Source: Actinotignum schaalii (lineage in GTDB: Bacteria > Actinomycetota > Actinomycetes > Actinomycetales > Actinomycetaceae). Taken from it: a DNA stretch of 44,916 bases. Positions within the stretch are counted from its first letter, which is position 1. Each line of letters starts with the position of its first letter. Of this stretch, positions 1 to 8,291 are shown piece after piece. The stretch spans positions 1 through 44,916 of the forward strand of contig NZ_JARBHJ010000019.1 of the NCBI RefSeq assembly GCF_028864145.1, read 5' to 3'. Below the pieces are notes generated by a model that ran no database searches, was not told the origin of the DNA, and saw nothing but the letters and a program-made list of their open reading frames with translations. Both the position numbers and the translations under genes were made by a program.

Positions 1-108
1 ACTAGAAGACTCCACTAGACGGTCCAGTAGATCGTCATCAATAAACTCCCGACGCAAAGCATCAGCAGTAGAGCCATTAGCAGTATCAGGAACATCAGTC
101 ATAGTCAT
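1..108 (-). CDS. IS256-family transposase, N-terminal fragment
   Basis: Thirty-six codons are visible before the frame leaves the window. The protein begins MTMTDVPDTANGSTADALRR and continues with an acidic Asp/Leu-rich stretch, similar to N-termini of IS256-type (Mutator-like) transposases. The ATG at 108 has a good ribosome binding site (TGAGGA, 120-115) six bases upstream; a second in-frame ATG lies at 102. The DDE catalytic residues of this family would lie further downstream and are not visible. Such enzymes cut and rejoin the element ends in trans. Whether the gene is intact cannot be judged here. Confidence 0.6.
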   Translation of the reverse strand, partial: MTMTDVPDTANGSTADALRREFIDDDLLDRLVESSS

Positions 109-166
109 AGTCAATCCTCAATTTCTTACTCAAATCAAGCATTTACACAAACTATTTGACACCCTC
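1..166 (-). mobile_element. IS256-family insertion sequence, left-truncated by the window edge
   Basis: The segment runs from the window edge to a terminal sequence whose minus strand reads GAGGGTGTCAAATAGTTTG (166 down to 148). This looks like the terminal inverted repeat of actinobacterial IS256-family elements. About 40 bases further in is the start of a transposase-like reading frame on the same strand, as expected for the 5' end of such an element. The other end and the target-site duplication lie outside the window or cannot be verified; bases 167-175 would be the adjoining target copy. The family call rests on remembered terminus and N-terminus patterns, not on a database match. Confidence 0.65.
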
Positions 167-391
167 AAAGACGTCAAAGCTACCGGTCTCACCAAATCGC
201 CACCCTGGCCGGGAGAATCACGCTCGGATGATCCGCAGTAGGTGGCAGCTTCGCGGCGAGCTCTGTTAGTGACGGCCGATCACTCCTTAAGCGCTCGAGA
301 TTTCTGTCTATGTGGCCAAAAGAATAAGTGCACCGTACCAAGGAGAAATATTGCGGGACTTGTAGCACCGCCCAGCTCAGGGAACCACAAC

Positions 392-404
392 TAAAATTAG
401 GGTG
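392..404 (+). promoter_or_regulatory. Candidate -10 box for a leaderless lipoprotein mRNA
   Basis: TAAAAT (392-397) is a near-consensus -10 hexamer that ends six bases before the GTG at 404. That spacing would put transcription initiation on or next to the start codon, and no convincing Shine-Dalgarno sequence precedes this GTG. No TTGACA-like -35 box is evident. The rest of 167-391 holds no recognisable gene or RNA. Confidence 0.4.
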
Positions 405-886
405 TGAAACGGCAGATTATCTTAACCATGATCGCCGCCCTCGCTCTCACCGCGTGCGGCACCACTAGCAAGTCCAAAGAATCAGCACCAACGGCAACCC
501 CGACTCCCACAACAACGGCCACATTCAATAAATACAAGGGTAAAAGCCTTGAGGTGAGCATCATCGATAAAACACCTTTTGGAAACTCAAAAAATAATGG
601 GGACGGCACTTGCACTCTGCTCGAGAATGTCGATATCGGCGTATACAAGCAAAGTGATACAAATCGGAATAACGTAATTGCCTTCGGCAGTGCCCCAGCG
701 GGAACTCTCGGCGAACTTCGAGATAACTTCTGCGCATATTCGCCAATCCTCACCCTGCCCGCGAAAAGCTGGAACAATGGTGATGCGTGGTTCGTCGACT
801 ACATCACGCCAAGTAAAACCTTCATGAAAGCAATGCATGCGGACCGTACCGTCCGACTGGTCATCTCGGCGAACGGTTTGCGGTAG
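404..886 (+). CDS. Small predicted lipoprotein of unknown function
   Basis: This 160-residue protein begins MKRQ, has a short hydrophobic stretch, and a lipobox LTAC with the lipidated cysteine at residue 18. It should be exported, cleaved by signal peptidase II and anchored in the membrane outer leaflet. A Ser/Thr/Pro-rich linker (about residues 20-40) leads into a roughly 115-residue domain with two further cysteines that could form a disulfide. I do not recognise the family. The GTG start at 404 keeps the basic n-region; the next ATG (428) would remove it. The gene stands alone between the insertion sequence and convergent smpB, and its low-GC, Asn/Lys-rich codons differ from the neighbours, which would fit acquired or accessory DNA. 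Confidence 0.7.
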   Translation: MKRQIILTMIAALALTACGTTSKSKESAPTATPTPTTTATFNKYKGKSLEVSIIDKTPFGNSKNNGDGTCTLLENVDIGVYKQSDTNRNNVIAFGSAPAGTLGELRDNFCAYSPILTLPAKSWNNGDAWFVDYITPSKTFMKAMHADRTVRLVISANGLR

Positions 887-970
887 TCCAAGATGCGGCA
901 CCGTCACGGGGCGACTTCACCAGTCCCGCGATATACGGACTCAAGCCTTGCCACTTATTGCGCGGAAACG

Positions 971-1501
971 CTACCGCACCAGCCCTTCGCGGCGCCGGGC
1001 GGCAGACATCGCCCGCTGCGCCTCCCGATCCGCTTCGCGCCGGCGAATCGTCTCGCGCTTATCCCATTCCTGCTTGCCCTTAGCCACCGCGATTTCCAGC
1101 TTGGCCAGCCCGCGCACGAAATACAGCTCGAGGGGCACAATCGTGTAGCCCTTCGCCTCGACAGCCCGCGCCAGCTTCTCGATCTCCGATTTGTGCAACA
1201 GCAGGCGCCGCTTGCGGGTGGGCGCGTGATTCGTCCACGTCCCCATCGCGTAAATCGGAATATTGATCCCGTGCGCGTACACCTGCCCGCGATCCACCTC
1301 AATCCAGCCGTCCACCAGCGAGGCCCGGCCCATGCGCAGCGCCTTCACCTCGGTTCCAGACAGCGACATCCCCGCCTCGAAGGTGTCCTCGATGAAATAA
1401 TCATGGCGCGCCTTCTTATTGCGCGCGATCACCTGATGCGCATCGGCCGCCGCTTTCGCCTGCTGGGCCGGGCTCAGCTTTCCTTCTTTTTTCTTCGCCA
1501 C
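971..1501 (-). CDS. smpB: SsrA-binding protein SmpB
   Basis: SmpB binds tmRNA and delivers it to stalled ribosomes for trans-translation in the cytoplasm. The 176-residue protein shows the family pattern: ARHDYFIEDTFEAG followed by LSGTEVKALRMGRASL (oligonucleotide-binding beta barrel), a KRRLLLHK segment, the LYFVRGLAKLEIAVAKGK block, and a basic C-terminal tail with WDKRETIRRREADRE that enters the ribosomal mRNA channel. The lysine-rich N-terminus (MAKKKEGK) makes it about 15-20 residues longer than typical members. GTG start, with GGAGAAG six bases upstream. It lies 15 bases downstream of a membrane protein gene in the prfB-ftsE-ftsX region. No tmRNA gene is visible after it. Confidence 0.96.
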   Translation of the reverse strand: MAKKKEGKLSPAQQAKAAADAHQVIARNKKARHDYFIEDTFEAGMSLSGTEVKALRMGRASLVDGWIEVDRGQVYAHGINIPIYAMGTWTNHAPTRKRRLLLHKSEIEKLARAVEAKGYTIVPLELYFVRGLAKLEIAVAKGKQEWDKRETIRRREADREAQRAMSAARRREGLVR

Positions 1502-1516
1502 GCGAGCTTCTCCGTT

Positions 1517-2218
1517 CTAATCCTTGAGCTCACGCCGGTCAGTGATGAGGAACCACACAAAAACAAGGGTTCCGGCCAGCAGTACCACCGCTGGCGCGCT
1601 CACGTCCAGCAGATGATCGGTGAAGAACGACGGCGCAGCTGCCGCATCGATATTCACCGTCAAGGTGATAATCAATCCAATAACAAAAGTAGTCACGCCG
1701 GTAGCTACCCCGGCTACCGCGATCCCCCGCCGCGTGGCAATCGTATTAATCATGCGGCGTACCATCGCCAACACAATGAGAGCCGCGAAACCGACCGCGA
1801 AAAGCAACGTTCCCACCGCGTAAGGCGAATCGGTGATAGCAGCCCGATCCCAGACAAACCAGGCGAGTACCAGCCCCAGCACCCCGGTGAGCACCTCATA
1901 GGCGGTGGCCTTACGCTGCCCGCGCGCGTAGCGCTTCTCCAATTGCCGGCGCGAATACTTGCTCACGTCAGTTTTTTGCTTCTTCTTCGCCGCAGCTGGC
2001 GCTTGCCCCGCAGTCGGAGCAACTGCGCCCTCACCAGCCGGAGCTCCCTTCTCCGTTTCGCCGGGCTGGGTAACCGCCCCGGCCGGCTTATCCGTGCCGA
2101 GTGAGCTACCTAGCTGTTGCGGCGTCGTCGTACTAGAAACGCCCGGCGCGGTGTCACGTGCGGTTGAGGCTGCGTCGGTGGTGGGAGCGGGATCGGTCGA
2201 GCCGTGTGCTTGTGTCAT
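1517..2218 (-). CDS. Uncharacterised membrane protein with disordered N-terminus
   Basis: The 233-residue protein has a long Thr/Ala/Pro/Gly-rich, probably disordered N-terminal half (residues 1 to about 80), then a basic segment (KKKQKTDVSKYSRRQLEKRY) and about four hydrophobic helices to the C-terminus. A conserved-looking helix carries WFVWDRAAITDSPYAVG. I do not recognise a named family; it resembles small integral membrane proteins of unknown function near smpB in actinobacteria. ATG at 2218 with GAGGAT just upstream. The gap to smpB is 15 bases, so the two are probably co-transcribed. The 126 bases up to the preceding peptidase gene contain no clear terminator. Confidence 0.75.
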   Translation of the reverse strand: MTQAHGSTDPAPTTDAASTARDTAPGVSSTTTPQQLGSSLGTDKPAGAVTQPGETEKGAPAGEGAVAPTAGQAPAAAKKKQKTDVSKYSRRQLEKRYARGQRKATAYEVLTGVLGLVLAWFVWDRAAITDSPYAVGTLLFAVGFAALIVLAMVRRMINTIATRRGIAVAGVATGVTTFVIGLIITLTVNIDAAAAPSFFTDHLLDVSAPAVVLLAGTLVFVWFLITDRRELKD

Positions 2219-2344
2219 GACATCCTCTTCGTCGATTCGTGGTTGCGCGCTTGGCTACGCCAGCACACCGGGATAGCCAACGTGCCAGGATGGCCAAATG
2301 CCGGGGCGCCGGGCTAGCCGCCCTAAGCCGGGCTGCCCCGCACG

Positions 2345-3658
2345 CTATTCGTAGAATCCAGGCAGGGACATCGGGTCGATAACCACGCCGTCCTGCCACA
2401 CTTCAAAGTGTACGTGGCAACCGGTGACCATGCCCGTCATGCCGGTCCAACCGATCACATCACCCTGGCCCACGCTTTGCCCCACGGATACATTGAAGCC
2501 GGAAAGGTGATTGTAAACCACCACGTAGGACGAGCCGTTAATATAGCCGAGGTTAAGGATGACCTGGTTGCCGTGTGTGCCGTTACCTGAGGCCGGGCGT
2601 ACCGCCGCGACCACGCCAGCTGCCGCCGCATATTGCGGATTACCACAGGCTGAACGCAAGTCCACGCCCTCGTGCATCCACCAGCCGCCATCGAAGGGGT
2701 AGACACGCATCCCGAAGGGCGAGGTCACGTACAGCGGGGCCGGCACTGGCGGAATGAGAGCACCCGAAGCTGCCGGGGGCGCTGCCGGGGCACCTCCCCC
2801 ACCGCCCTGGGCTGCTGCTTCCGCGGCGCGCCGCCGGTTTTCTTCGTCAATACGGGCGATCTGCGCGGCGGTATCATCGCGGGCCGCGTTCATGGCCGAC
2901 AGCGAGTTCTGGAATTCCCCGCGCCGCGCCTCCAAAGCCTGGGATTGCTGGGTGACAGAAGCTTCCAGGTCCGCGAGTTCCTTGGTGCGGGCCGCGGCGG
3001 CTGCCTCCTTCGATTTCTTTTCCGCCACCGCGGCATCGGCCTGGCTCTTGAGCTGGGAAATCTCCCCTTGTACTGCCTTTTGCCGCTGGGCACGGGTCCG
3101 GTTCGCCGCCGTTGTTTGGGTGACGTCGGTGAGAGTTTGGGATTGCACCCGGGTGATAGCCTGGTTCGCGGATAGCGCGTTGAAGAAATCCGCGCTGGAC
3201 TTCGCGCCGATCAGAAGCTCCACGGTGGAAACCCGGTTATCACCGCGATATTCGGAACGCGCAATCTCGCCGAGGTTATCGCGAGTTTCGCTCAGTTTCT
3301 TCTCACCTTGCGCAATCGAGGTGGTGATGGAATCAAGCTCGCCCTTGGCAGCATCCAGGCGTGCCCCGATTTTTTCTTGTTCGCGCTGGGCTGCTGCGGC
3401 GTCGTTCTGCGCCTGCAATAACGCGGCCTGCGCCCCGGGAACCTGCGCCTGCGTTTCTTGCAGCTTGAGGTAAACGTTTTGCAGATCCACGTCCACTCCC
3501 TCGAGGGAAGAGCGCAGATTCTCAATTTCGGCTTCCTGCTGTTCTTGCTGGCGGACGAGGTCGTCGCGGTCATCGGCACGCGCCGGCGTCGCTAACCCGG
3601 CAACGCCCAGCGCCCCCGCAGCCAGCGCCCCCAGCCATCGTCTGCTCCCGATTCTCAC
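2345..3658 (-). CDS. Secreted coiled-coil M23 (LytM) murein endopeptidase, EnvC-like
   Basis: This predicted 437-residue secreted protein should cleave peptidoglycan cross-links or activate cell-wall hydrolases during division. A signal peptide spans residues 1-28 (RRW, hydrophobic core, ATPARA cleavage site). A long Gln/Glu/Ala-rich coiled coil covers about residues 30-270, followed by a Gly/Pro linker and a C-terminal LytM domain. The zinc motif is present: HEGVD (His329, Asp333), His384 in NHLSG and HVHFE (His415, His417), so the enzyme looks catalytically competent. The GTG start at 3658 has AGGAAAGG upstream and the signal peptide directly after it; a longer open frame into ftsX is not needed. 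It follows ftsX by 86 bases; that gap holds a 7-bp hairpin (3710-3735). The layout mirrors EnvC and PcsB, which are controlled by FtsEX. Confidence 0.9.
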   Translation of the reverse strand: MRIGSRRWLGALAAGALGVAGLATPARADDRDDLVRQQEQQEAEIENLRSSLEGVDVDLQNVYLKLQETQAQVPGAQAALLQAQNDAAAAQREQEKIGARLDAAKGELDSITTSIAQGEKKLSETRDNLGEIARSEYRGDNRVSTVELLIGAKSSADFFNALSANQAITRVQSQTLTDVTQTTAANRTRAQRQKAVQGEISQLKSQADAAVAEKKSKEAAAAARTKELADLEASVTQQSQALEARRGEFQNSLSAMNAARDDTAAQIARIDEENRRRAAEAAAQGGGGGAPAAPPAASGALIPPVPAPLYVTSPFGMRVYPFDGGWWMHEGVDLRSACGNPQYAAAAGVVAAVRPASGNGTHGNQVILNLGYINGSSYVVVYNHLSGFNVSVGQSVGQGDVIGWTGMTGMVTGCHVHFEVWQDGVVIDPMSLPGFYE

Positions 3659-3744
3659 CGGTTCACCTTTCCTATATCTATCTTTTCCAGCGGCCGTACC
3701 GTCAGGATTGGCGACGACGCCCCGGCGCCGTCGCCCCACCTCCG

Positions 3745-4659
3745 TTATACGCGTGCGTACCTGCGCAAAGCGATCCAGGACGCCAAGCCGGACACCAGCA
3801 CTGAACCAATGAGCAGCCAGGGTGCCACCTGGAGGGCCTCGCTCACGCCGATCACTCGAATCCACGGCAGCGATTGGGAAATCCAATCCTCGAGCAGGAA
3901 TTTCGCTGCCAGCCACAGCCCGCCGACCGCAAAAATAGCGCCGACAAGCGAGGCAATAATTCCTTCGAGAATAAAGGGCAGTTCGATGAAGAAATTCGAG
4001 GCGCCCACGTAGCGCATAATCCCTGTTTCGTTACGCCGCGACATTGCCGAGAGTCGGATCGTGGTGGGGATGAGGAGAAGCGCGGTGAGGATCATGACCG
4101 CGGCCAGCCCGCCGGCAATCGCGGTGAAGCGATTAAGGGTGGCGAAAACCGGTTCGATTTGCTCACGCTGGTCGTACACGCTCTGCACCCCGGGTCGGTT
4201 GCCGAGGTCTTCTACAAGAACCTGGTACTTTTCCGGGTCGTGCAATTTGACGCGGAATGAAACCTGCATTTGATCTGCTGTGACGGTGTCACGCCAGACC
4301 GAATCACCCATTTGTTCCCGGTAGTTTGCGAAAGCTTCTTCTTTGGTTTCGAATTCGTAGCGTTCCACCTGGGAAGCAAGCGGTTCGGTGGTCAGTGCGG
4401 TATCGATGGCTTTGATTTGTTCGTCGGTGGCTTCGTTACCGGCGCAGGGTTCGGTAGCATCATTCGCCGCGCACATGAACACCGAGACTTCCACCTGGCT
4501 GTACCAATCGGCACGTAGGTGGCTGATTTGGGTTTGGAGCAGCGCTGCCGCGCCCACGAAAAGGAGGGAAACGAAAGTGACGAGGGAAACCGAGGCAGCC
4601 ATCGCCTTGTTATTGATAAGTCCCTTGAATGTTTGGGACAGGACGAAACGACTGCGCAT
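3745..4659 (-). CDS. ftsX: Cell division protein FtsX
   Basis: FtsX is the membrane subunit of the FtsEX complex, an ABC-type machine that passes conformational signals to cell-wall hydrolases at the septum. The 304-residue protein has a cytoplasmic N-terminus, a first membrane helix (about 20-42), a large extracellular domain (about 45-175) with two cysteines near its start (CAANDATEPC) that could form a disulfide, then three helices with the SAMSRRNETGIMRYVGAS cytoplasmic coupling loop typical of the family. Its ATG overlaps the ftsE stop as TAATG, so the two are translationally coupled. A coiled-coil M23 peptidase follows on the same strand and is its likely partner. Confidence 0.96.
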   Translation of the reverse strand: MRSRFVLSQTFKGLINNKAMAASVSLVTFVSLLFVGAAALLQTQISHLRADWYSQVEVSVFMCAANDATEPCAGNEATDEQIKAIDTALTTEPLASQVERYEFETKEEAFANYREQMGDSVWRDTVTADQMQVSFRVKLHDPEKYQVLVEDLGNRPGVQSVYDQREQIEPVFATLNRFTAIAGGLAAVMILTALLLIPTTIRLSAMSRRNETGIMRYVGASNFFIELPFILEGIIASLVGAIFAVGGLWLAAKFLLEDWISQSLPWIRVIGVSEALQVAPWLLIGSVLVSGLASWIALRRYARV

Positions 4660-5351
4660 TAGTGTTGCCCTCCTCCGTACTGGCCGCGATCCTGATCACG
4701 AACGATCACGCCGTTGGCCAGCTCAATGACGCGTTTACGCATCTGGTTCACGACGCTGGCATCATGCGTGGCCATAACCACCGTGGTTCCCGAGCGGTTG
4801 ATCCGGTCCAGGAGGCGCATAATCGACAGCCCGGTGTTTTGGTCCAGGTTTCCGGTCGGTTCGTCGGCGAGGAGGATCTCGGGGCGGTTGACCATGGCGC
4901 GCGCAATGGCCACGCGCTGCTGTTCCCCGCCCGAAAGTTCGTTCATACGGCGGCGTTCCTTGCCATCCAGCCCGACCATTTCCAGTACTTCCGGAACTTC
5001 GGTGCGGATGCGATGGCGCGGGGCCCCGATGACCTGAAGCGCGAGCGCCACGTTGTCGTGCACATTCTTATCGGGAAGGAGCCGGAAATCTTGGAAAACC
5101 GTACCGATGCGGCGCCGCAGGAAGGGGACACGCCGCTGGGAGACCGTGGCGAGGTCCTTGCCGAGCACCTCGATTTTTCCGGATGTTGGCCGTTCGGCAA
5201 CGTTGATGAGCGATAGCATCGTTGACTTTCCCGAACCGGAGGGACCCACGAGGAAAACGAATTCGCCGCGGTCAATATCCGCGCTTACCGAGTCCAGCGC
5301 GGGTTTCGCGCCCTTCTGGTAGAGCTTCGTCACCTTGGTAAATGTGATCAT
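4659..5351 (-). CDS. ftsE: Cell division ATP-binding protein FtsE
   Basis: FtsE is the cytoplasmic ATPase of FtsEX. The 230-residue protein has a complete ABC core: Walker [10 protein letters not shown] (36-44), Q-loop region [13 protein letters not shown], signature [14 protein letters not shown] (about 138), Walker [13 protein letters not shown] (about 157) and the H-loop ATHDASV. Family hallmarks such as the F-x-V-G-P-S-G segment and a length near 225-230 residues fit. ATG at 5351 with AAGGG upstream. The 169 bases to prfB hold no gene; a GATAGT hexamer about 30 bases upstream of the start could serve as a -10 box. Confidence 0.97.
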   Translation of the reverse strand: MITFTKVTKLYQKGAKPALDSVSADIDRGEFVFLVGPSGSGKSTMLSLINVAERPTSGKIEVLGKDLATVSQRRVPFLRRRIGTVFQDFRLLPDKNVHDNVALALQVIGAPRHRIRTEVPEVLEMVGLDGKERRRMNELSGGEQQRVAIARAMVNRPEILLADEPTGNLDQNTGLSIMRLLDRINRSGTTVVMATHDASVVNQMRKRVIELANGVIVRDQDRGQYGGGQH

Positions 5352-5520
5352 AAACTTGCCCTTAGATTACTACTATCGTGCTTTACCCTACGGAACAGGC
5401 CGTGAAATCGCGCGGGACGCGCCGCGCACTCGCAAAAGACGCGTCAATCACTCGCGCACCCGCCGCGTGCTCGTGCACCTTACTACTCGGTATGCGCGGT
5501 GCGGTCGCGTTATTCACCGT

Positions 5521-6672
5521 CTACTCCCCCACGTTATTACTTGTCTTTTCCCCTGCCTTTTCGCCCGTGGCACGCCAGCGGATACCAGCGTCGATAAAAC
5601 CGTCAATATCACCATCAAAAATAGCGTCGGTATTCCCCGATTCGTACCCGGTACGCAGATCCTTGACCATCTGGTAGGGCTGGAGCACGTAGGACCGCAT
5701 CTGATCCCCCCACGAAGCCTTAATATCTCCGCGTAGTTCTTTCTTTTCGCGTGCTTCCTCTTCCTGTTTGAGCAGGAGCAGGCGCGATTGCAAGACCCGC
5801 ATAGCGGCGGCCCGGTTTTGAATCTGCGATTTCTCATCCTGCATCGAGACCACGATCCCGGTGGGCAGGTGGGTGATACGTACCGCCGAATCGGTGGTGT
5901 TCACGGATTGGCCGCCCGGCCCCGAGGAACGGAACACATCAATGCGGATATCGGTATCAGGAATATCGATATGGTCAGTTTGTTCGATCAGCGGAATAAC
6001 CTCGACGGCGGCAAAGGAGGTCTGGCGCCGGCCCTGGTTATCAAAAGGCGAGATGCGCACCAGCCGGTGGGTCCCCGCTTCCACCGAGAGGGTGCCATAG
6101 GCATAGGGTGCGCTCACCTCGAAGGTGGTCGATTTCAATCCGGCTTCTTCGGCGTAGGAGGTGTCGAGCACTTTGGTGGCGTAGCCGCTACGTTCGGCCC
6201 AGCGCAGGTACATGCGTTGAAGCATCTGCGCGAAATCGGCCGCGTCCACTCCCCCGGCCCCGGAACGAATAGTTACCACGGCATCACGTTCATCGTATTT
6301 GCCGGAGAGCAGGGTGCGGATATGGAGTTCTTCCAGTGCCTTTTCTGTGCTTGTCATTTCTTCGCCGAGCGCTTCGTAGAGTTCCCGAGCCGAAGCCGGA
6401 TCTGAAAGCTCTTCTTCTTGCGCTATTTCGAGCAGCGCACCGGCATCCTCGATACGCGCGCGCATGGTCTCGAGTTTCTCCAGTTCGCTTTGGGCGTGGG
6501 AGAGTTTCGAGGTGACTTCTTGGGCGCGGGCGGTATCATCCCAGAGCCCGGGAGCGGAGGATTCTTCCGTCAGCGCGGCGATACGCGCGGTGAGGCCCTC
6601 CACATCGGTCACCGCTTCGATTTGGTGAAAAACACTGCGTAGATGGTCAAGACGTTCGGAAAAATCACTCAC
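5521..6672 (-). CDS. prfB: Peptide chain release factor 2
   Basis: RF2 reads UGA and UAA stop codons and triggers peptide release. The 383-residue protein has the coiled N-terminal domain, the anticodon-mimicking SPF tripeptide (about 208, in [16 protein letters not shown]) and the catalytic GGQ loop (about 253, [18 protein letters not shown]). The reading frame is continuous from the N-terminus, so the autoregulatory in-frame UGA and +1 frameshift known from E. coli is absent. GTG start; a TGAGGT sequence lies about 12 bases upstream, overlapping the end of the preceding TadE-like gene. Only nine bases separate prfB from that gene, so it is probably transcribed at least partly from the tad operon. 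Confidence 0.97.
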   Translation of the reverse strand: MSDFSERLDHLRSVFHQIEAVTDVEGLTARIAALTEESSAPGLWDDTARAQEVTSKLSHAQSELEKLETMRARIEDAGALLEIAQEEELSDPASARELYEALGEEMTSTEKALEELHIRTLLSGKYDERDAVVTIRSGAGGVDAADFAQMLQRMYLRWAERSGYATKVLDTSYAEEAGLKSTTFEVSAPYAYGTLSVEAGTHRLVRISPFDNQGRRQTSFAAVEVIPLIEQTDHIDIPDTDIRIDVFRSSGPGGQSVNTTDSAVRITHLPTGIVVSMQDEKSQIQNRAAAMRVLQSRLLLLKQEEEAREKKELRGDIKASWGDQMRSYVLQPYQMVKDLRTGYESGNTDAIFDGDIDGFIDAGIRWRATGEKAGEKTSNNVGE

Positions 6673-6681
6673 GGCATAAGG

Positions 6682-7113
6682 CTACCTCAGGTCAAGGCGC
6701 GCCCGGGCCTGCGCGCGGAGTGGAACGGGCAGGTCCAGTACCGGCAGCCGTACTGTTTTTTCCAGGGCGACGACGACGCCGGCGCTATCCGCGCCGGTAT
6801 CTGGCAGCACGCGCTCCGCGGGACATGTTGCGGCAGCGAGCTGGCGCACGGTGGTGGTGCTGGGATGGCAATCGGCCAGGGGCGCGCTGCTGAAATAGCA
6901 TTCGCGAGTGATCTCTTGGCTGATCGCGAGCGCGGCGGAATCGGCCTGCCCCTGGAGTGCGTGCCGGGCGGTGAGGACGGTGGCGAGGTAGATAAAACCC
7001 AAGCACAGTAGGGCGCTGAGCGCCCAGGTTCCCAGGCCGAGGATGAGGATATTGCCGCGTTCCCGGGGTGTTGCTCGTGCCCGCAGTGCCGGAGATTTCG
7101 CCAGGGTGTTCAC
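6682..7113 (-). CDS. TadE-like pilus-associated secreted protein (Rv3654c type)
   Basis: The 143-residue protein carries RERGNILILGLGTWALSALL, an N-terminal membrane helix with the ERG motif shared by TadE/TadG-like pseudopilins, then an outward domain with two cysteines near CYFSSAPLADC. This matches the 'helicase/secretion neighbourhood TadE-like' proteins encoded with tad genes in actinobacteria. The GTG start at 7113 overlaps the stop of the preceding gene (GTGA), which favours it over upstream starts giving an Arg/Trp-rich N-terminus with no family character. It is the last tad gene before prfB. Its role is probably in pilus assembly or in the surface structure itself; direct evidence is lacking. 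Confidence 0.8.
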   Translation of the reverse strand: MNTLAKSPALRARATPRERGNILILGLGTWALSALLCLGFIYLATVLTARHALQGQADSAALAISQEITRECYFSSAPLADCHPSTTTVRQLAAATCPAERVLPDTGADSAGVVVALEKTVRLPVLDLPVPLRAQARARLDLR

Positions 7114-7550
7114 GGCCGCGCCTGTCGAAAACGATCCACGGTTGTTGAGGCACTCTGCTCGATAAGAACAGTGCGCCCAAAATAAACGAGCGGAACCGAG
7201 ACCCCGACCGTGACGGTGATACGTGCTCCCGGTCTTAGGCACGGGTGGGCGGAGCAGGAGATCCGCGGGGGCGCGCCGCTTAGGGTGGCGCCGCTAACCG
7301 CGGCATCGCTCACCGCGGCGTGAACAACCGCCCGAGCTCGCGCTGTTCCACTGGCCGTGTTGTCCGCGGTTGCGAAACTGCGGGCTGCTTCCTGGGCTGC
7401 CTGCGCAGCGACCGCGCGGGCGCGGGTAATCCCGGTGCTTTCCACGGTAAATATGAGGAGCGGGAGAACAAGCACAACGAGGATAGCGAAGGCTTCCAGA
7501 GTTCCGTTTCCTTTTTCGCGGGTGCTTCGGTACCTCACCTGGTTTTTCAT
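7110..7550 (-). CDS. TadE-family pseudopilin-like protein
   Basis: The 146-residue protein has a basic N-terminus with the motif REKGNGTLEAFAILVVLVLP, similar to the class III pseudopilin pattern (G-x-x-x-x-E followed by a hydrophobic helix), and a small extracytoplasmic domain with a Cys pair (CSAHPC). It fits the Rv3655c-like TadE proteins of actinobacterial tad loci. ATG at 7550 with AAAGGA upstream; the start overlaps the previous stop (ATGA) and the end overlaps the next start, so the genes are translationally coupled. A prepilin peptidase would be needed to process it, but none is encoded in this cluster. Confidence 0.8.
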   Translation of the reverse strand: MKNQVRYRSTREKGNGTLEAFAILVVLVLPLLIFTVESTGITRARAVAAQAAQEAARSFATADNTASGTARARAVVHAAVSDAAVSGATLSGAPPRISCSAHPCLRPGARITVTVGVSVPLVYFGRTVLIEQSASTTVDRFRQARP

Positions 7551-8041
7551 AACGGTGATCCTTTCGCGGGTGGCGGGTGGGTGTGCGCCCTACGAGCGGT
7601 GAGGACGTGTGCGTGGGCTCGCAGCTTGACTGGATGTGTTCCCAGGAGGGAGGAATATGTTCCGGCGATTTCGACCCGCAGGAATTCTTCTTCTCCGATG
7701 CGGATCGTGCTCGCGCTGGCTGTGCACTGGCAGGCGGGTAGGCGCGCGGTGATCTCCGCGGTGGCCTGGCCGGCTATCTCGGGCAGGCTGAGCTGGCGCA
7801 CCGCTCCCGCGCGAGCGGCCCGTGCTGCGCAATCACGTATCTGTTCGATTGCAAAGACGCGGGATCCGAGAACCGCAAGCGCCAGGGCGGCGAGGACCAT
7901 CGCCCCGGCGAGAAGACAAAAATCGACGACTGCACTGCCGCGTTCAGAATCTGGCGCACGAGGAAAGGGAGCGCTGGACACATGCTCTGCGGGGAGTGGC
8001 TTGCCGGAAAACAGCGCTGTGGGTTCAGGTATCGGTGTCAT
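7547..8041 (-). CDS. TadE-like membrane-anchored pilus protein
   Basis: The 164-residue protein has a short polar N-terminus, then DSERGSAVVDFCLLAGAMVL, a TadE-type helix with the ERG-SA-V-DF signature, followed by an Ala-rich amphipathic stretch and a small beta-rich domain. The start at 8041 is chosen because it overlaps the upstream stop as ATGA; a longer open frame upstream gives a His/Arg-rich stretch with no family character. The gene overlaps the next TadE-like gene by four bases. It probably contributes a minor pseudopilin to the Flp-type pilus. Confidence 0.78.
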   Translation of the reverse strand: MTPIPEPTALFSGKPLPAEHVSSAPFPRAPDSERGSAVVDFCLLAGAMVLAALALAVLGSRVFAIEQIRDCAARAARAGAVRQLSLPEIAGQATAEITARLPACQCTASASTIRIGEEEFLRVEIAGTYSSLLGTHPVKLRAHAHVLTARRAHTHPPPAKGSPL

Positions 8042-8250
8042 GAAAAACTCGAGATGCGTTCGATGGCGGTGGAGAAGAGGTTCGTGAGGGCCGGGCCGGC
8101 TATCGCCCAGATGGCGAGCACCAGGCCGACGGTCATGAGGGTGACAAGTACCCAGCCGGGCACGTCTCCGCGTTCCCGAGAATCCGGAACGGTCCACGTT
8201 GCGGCTGGTAGATCAGGGTGGATAAGCGCGCTGTGCGTACTGACTGGCAT
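8038..8250 (-). CDS. Short Flp-pilin-like peptide
   Basis: This 70-residue peptide has a hydrophilic N-terminal half (about 30 residues ending RERGDVPGW) and one hydrophobic segment (VLVTLMTVGLVLAIWAIAGP) followed by a short amphipathic tail. Size, topology and position between tadC and the TadE-like genes match Flp pilins or their small actinobacterial counterparts. The classical G/x4-E-Y processing site is not obvious, so cleavage by a TadV/CpaA peptidase is uncertain. ATG at 8250 with AAAGGA eight to ten bases upstream; the end overlaps the next gene by ATGA. Confidence 0.75.
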   Translation of the reverse strand: MPVSTHSALIHPDLPAATWTVPDSRERGDVPGWVLVTLMTVGLVLAIWAIAGPALTNLFSTAIERISSFS

Positions 8251-8291
8251 AAGTAGTTCCTTTCGCTAGCGGGGTTGGTTGTGGCGGTGGT

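Noticed and set aside
893-2104. 403-codon plus-strand open frame over smpB and the membrane protein gene
   Set aside because: His/Arg/Pro-rich shadow of two well-supported minus-strand genes; no family similarity.
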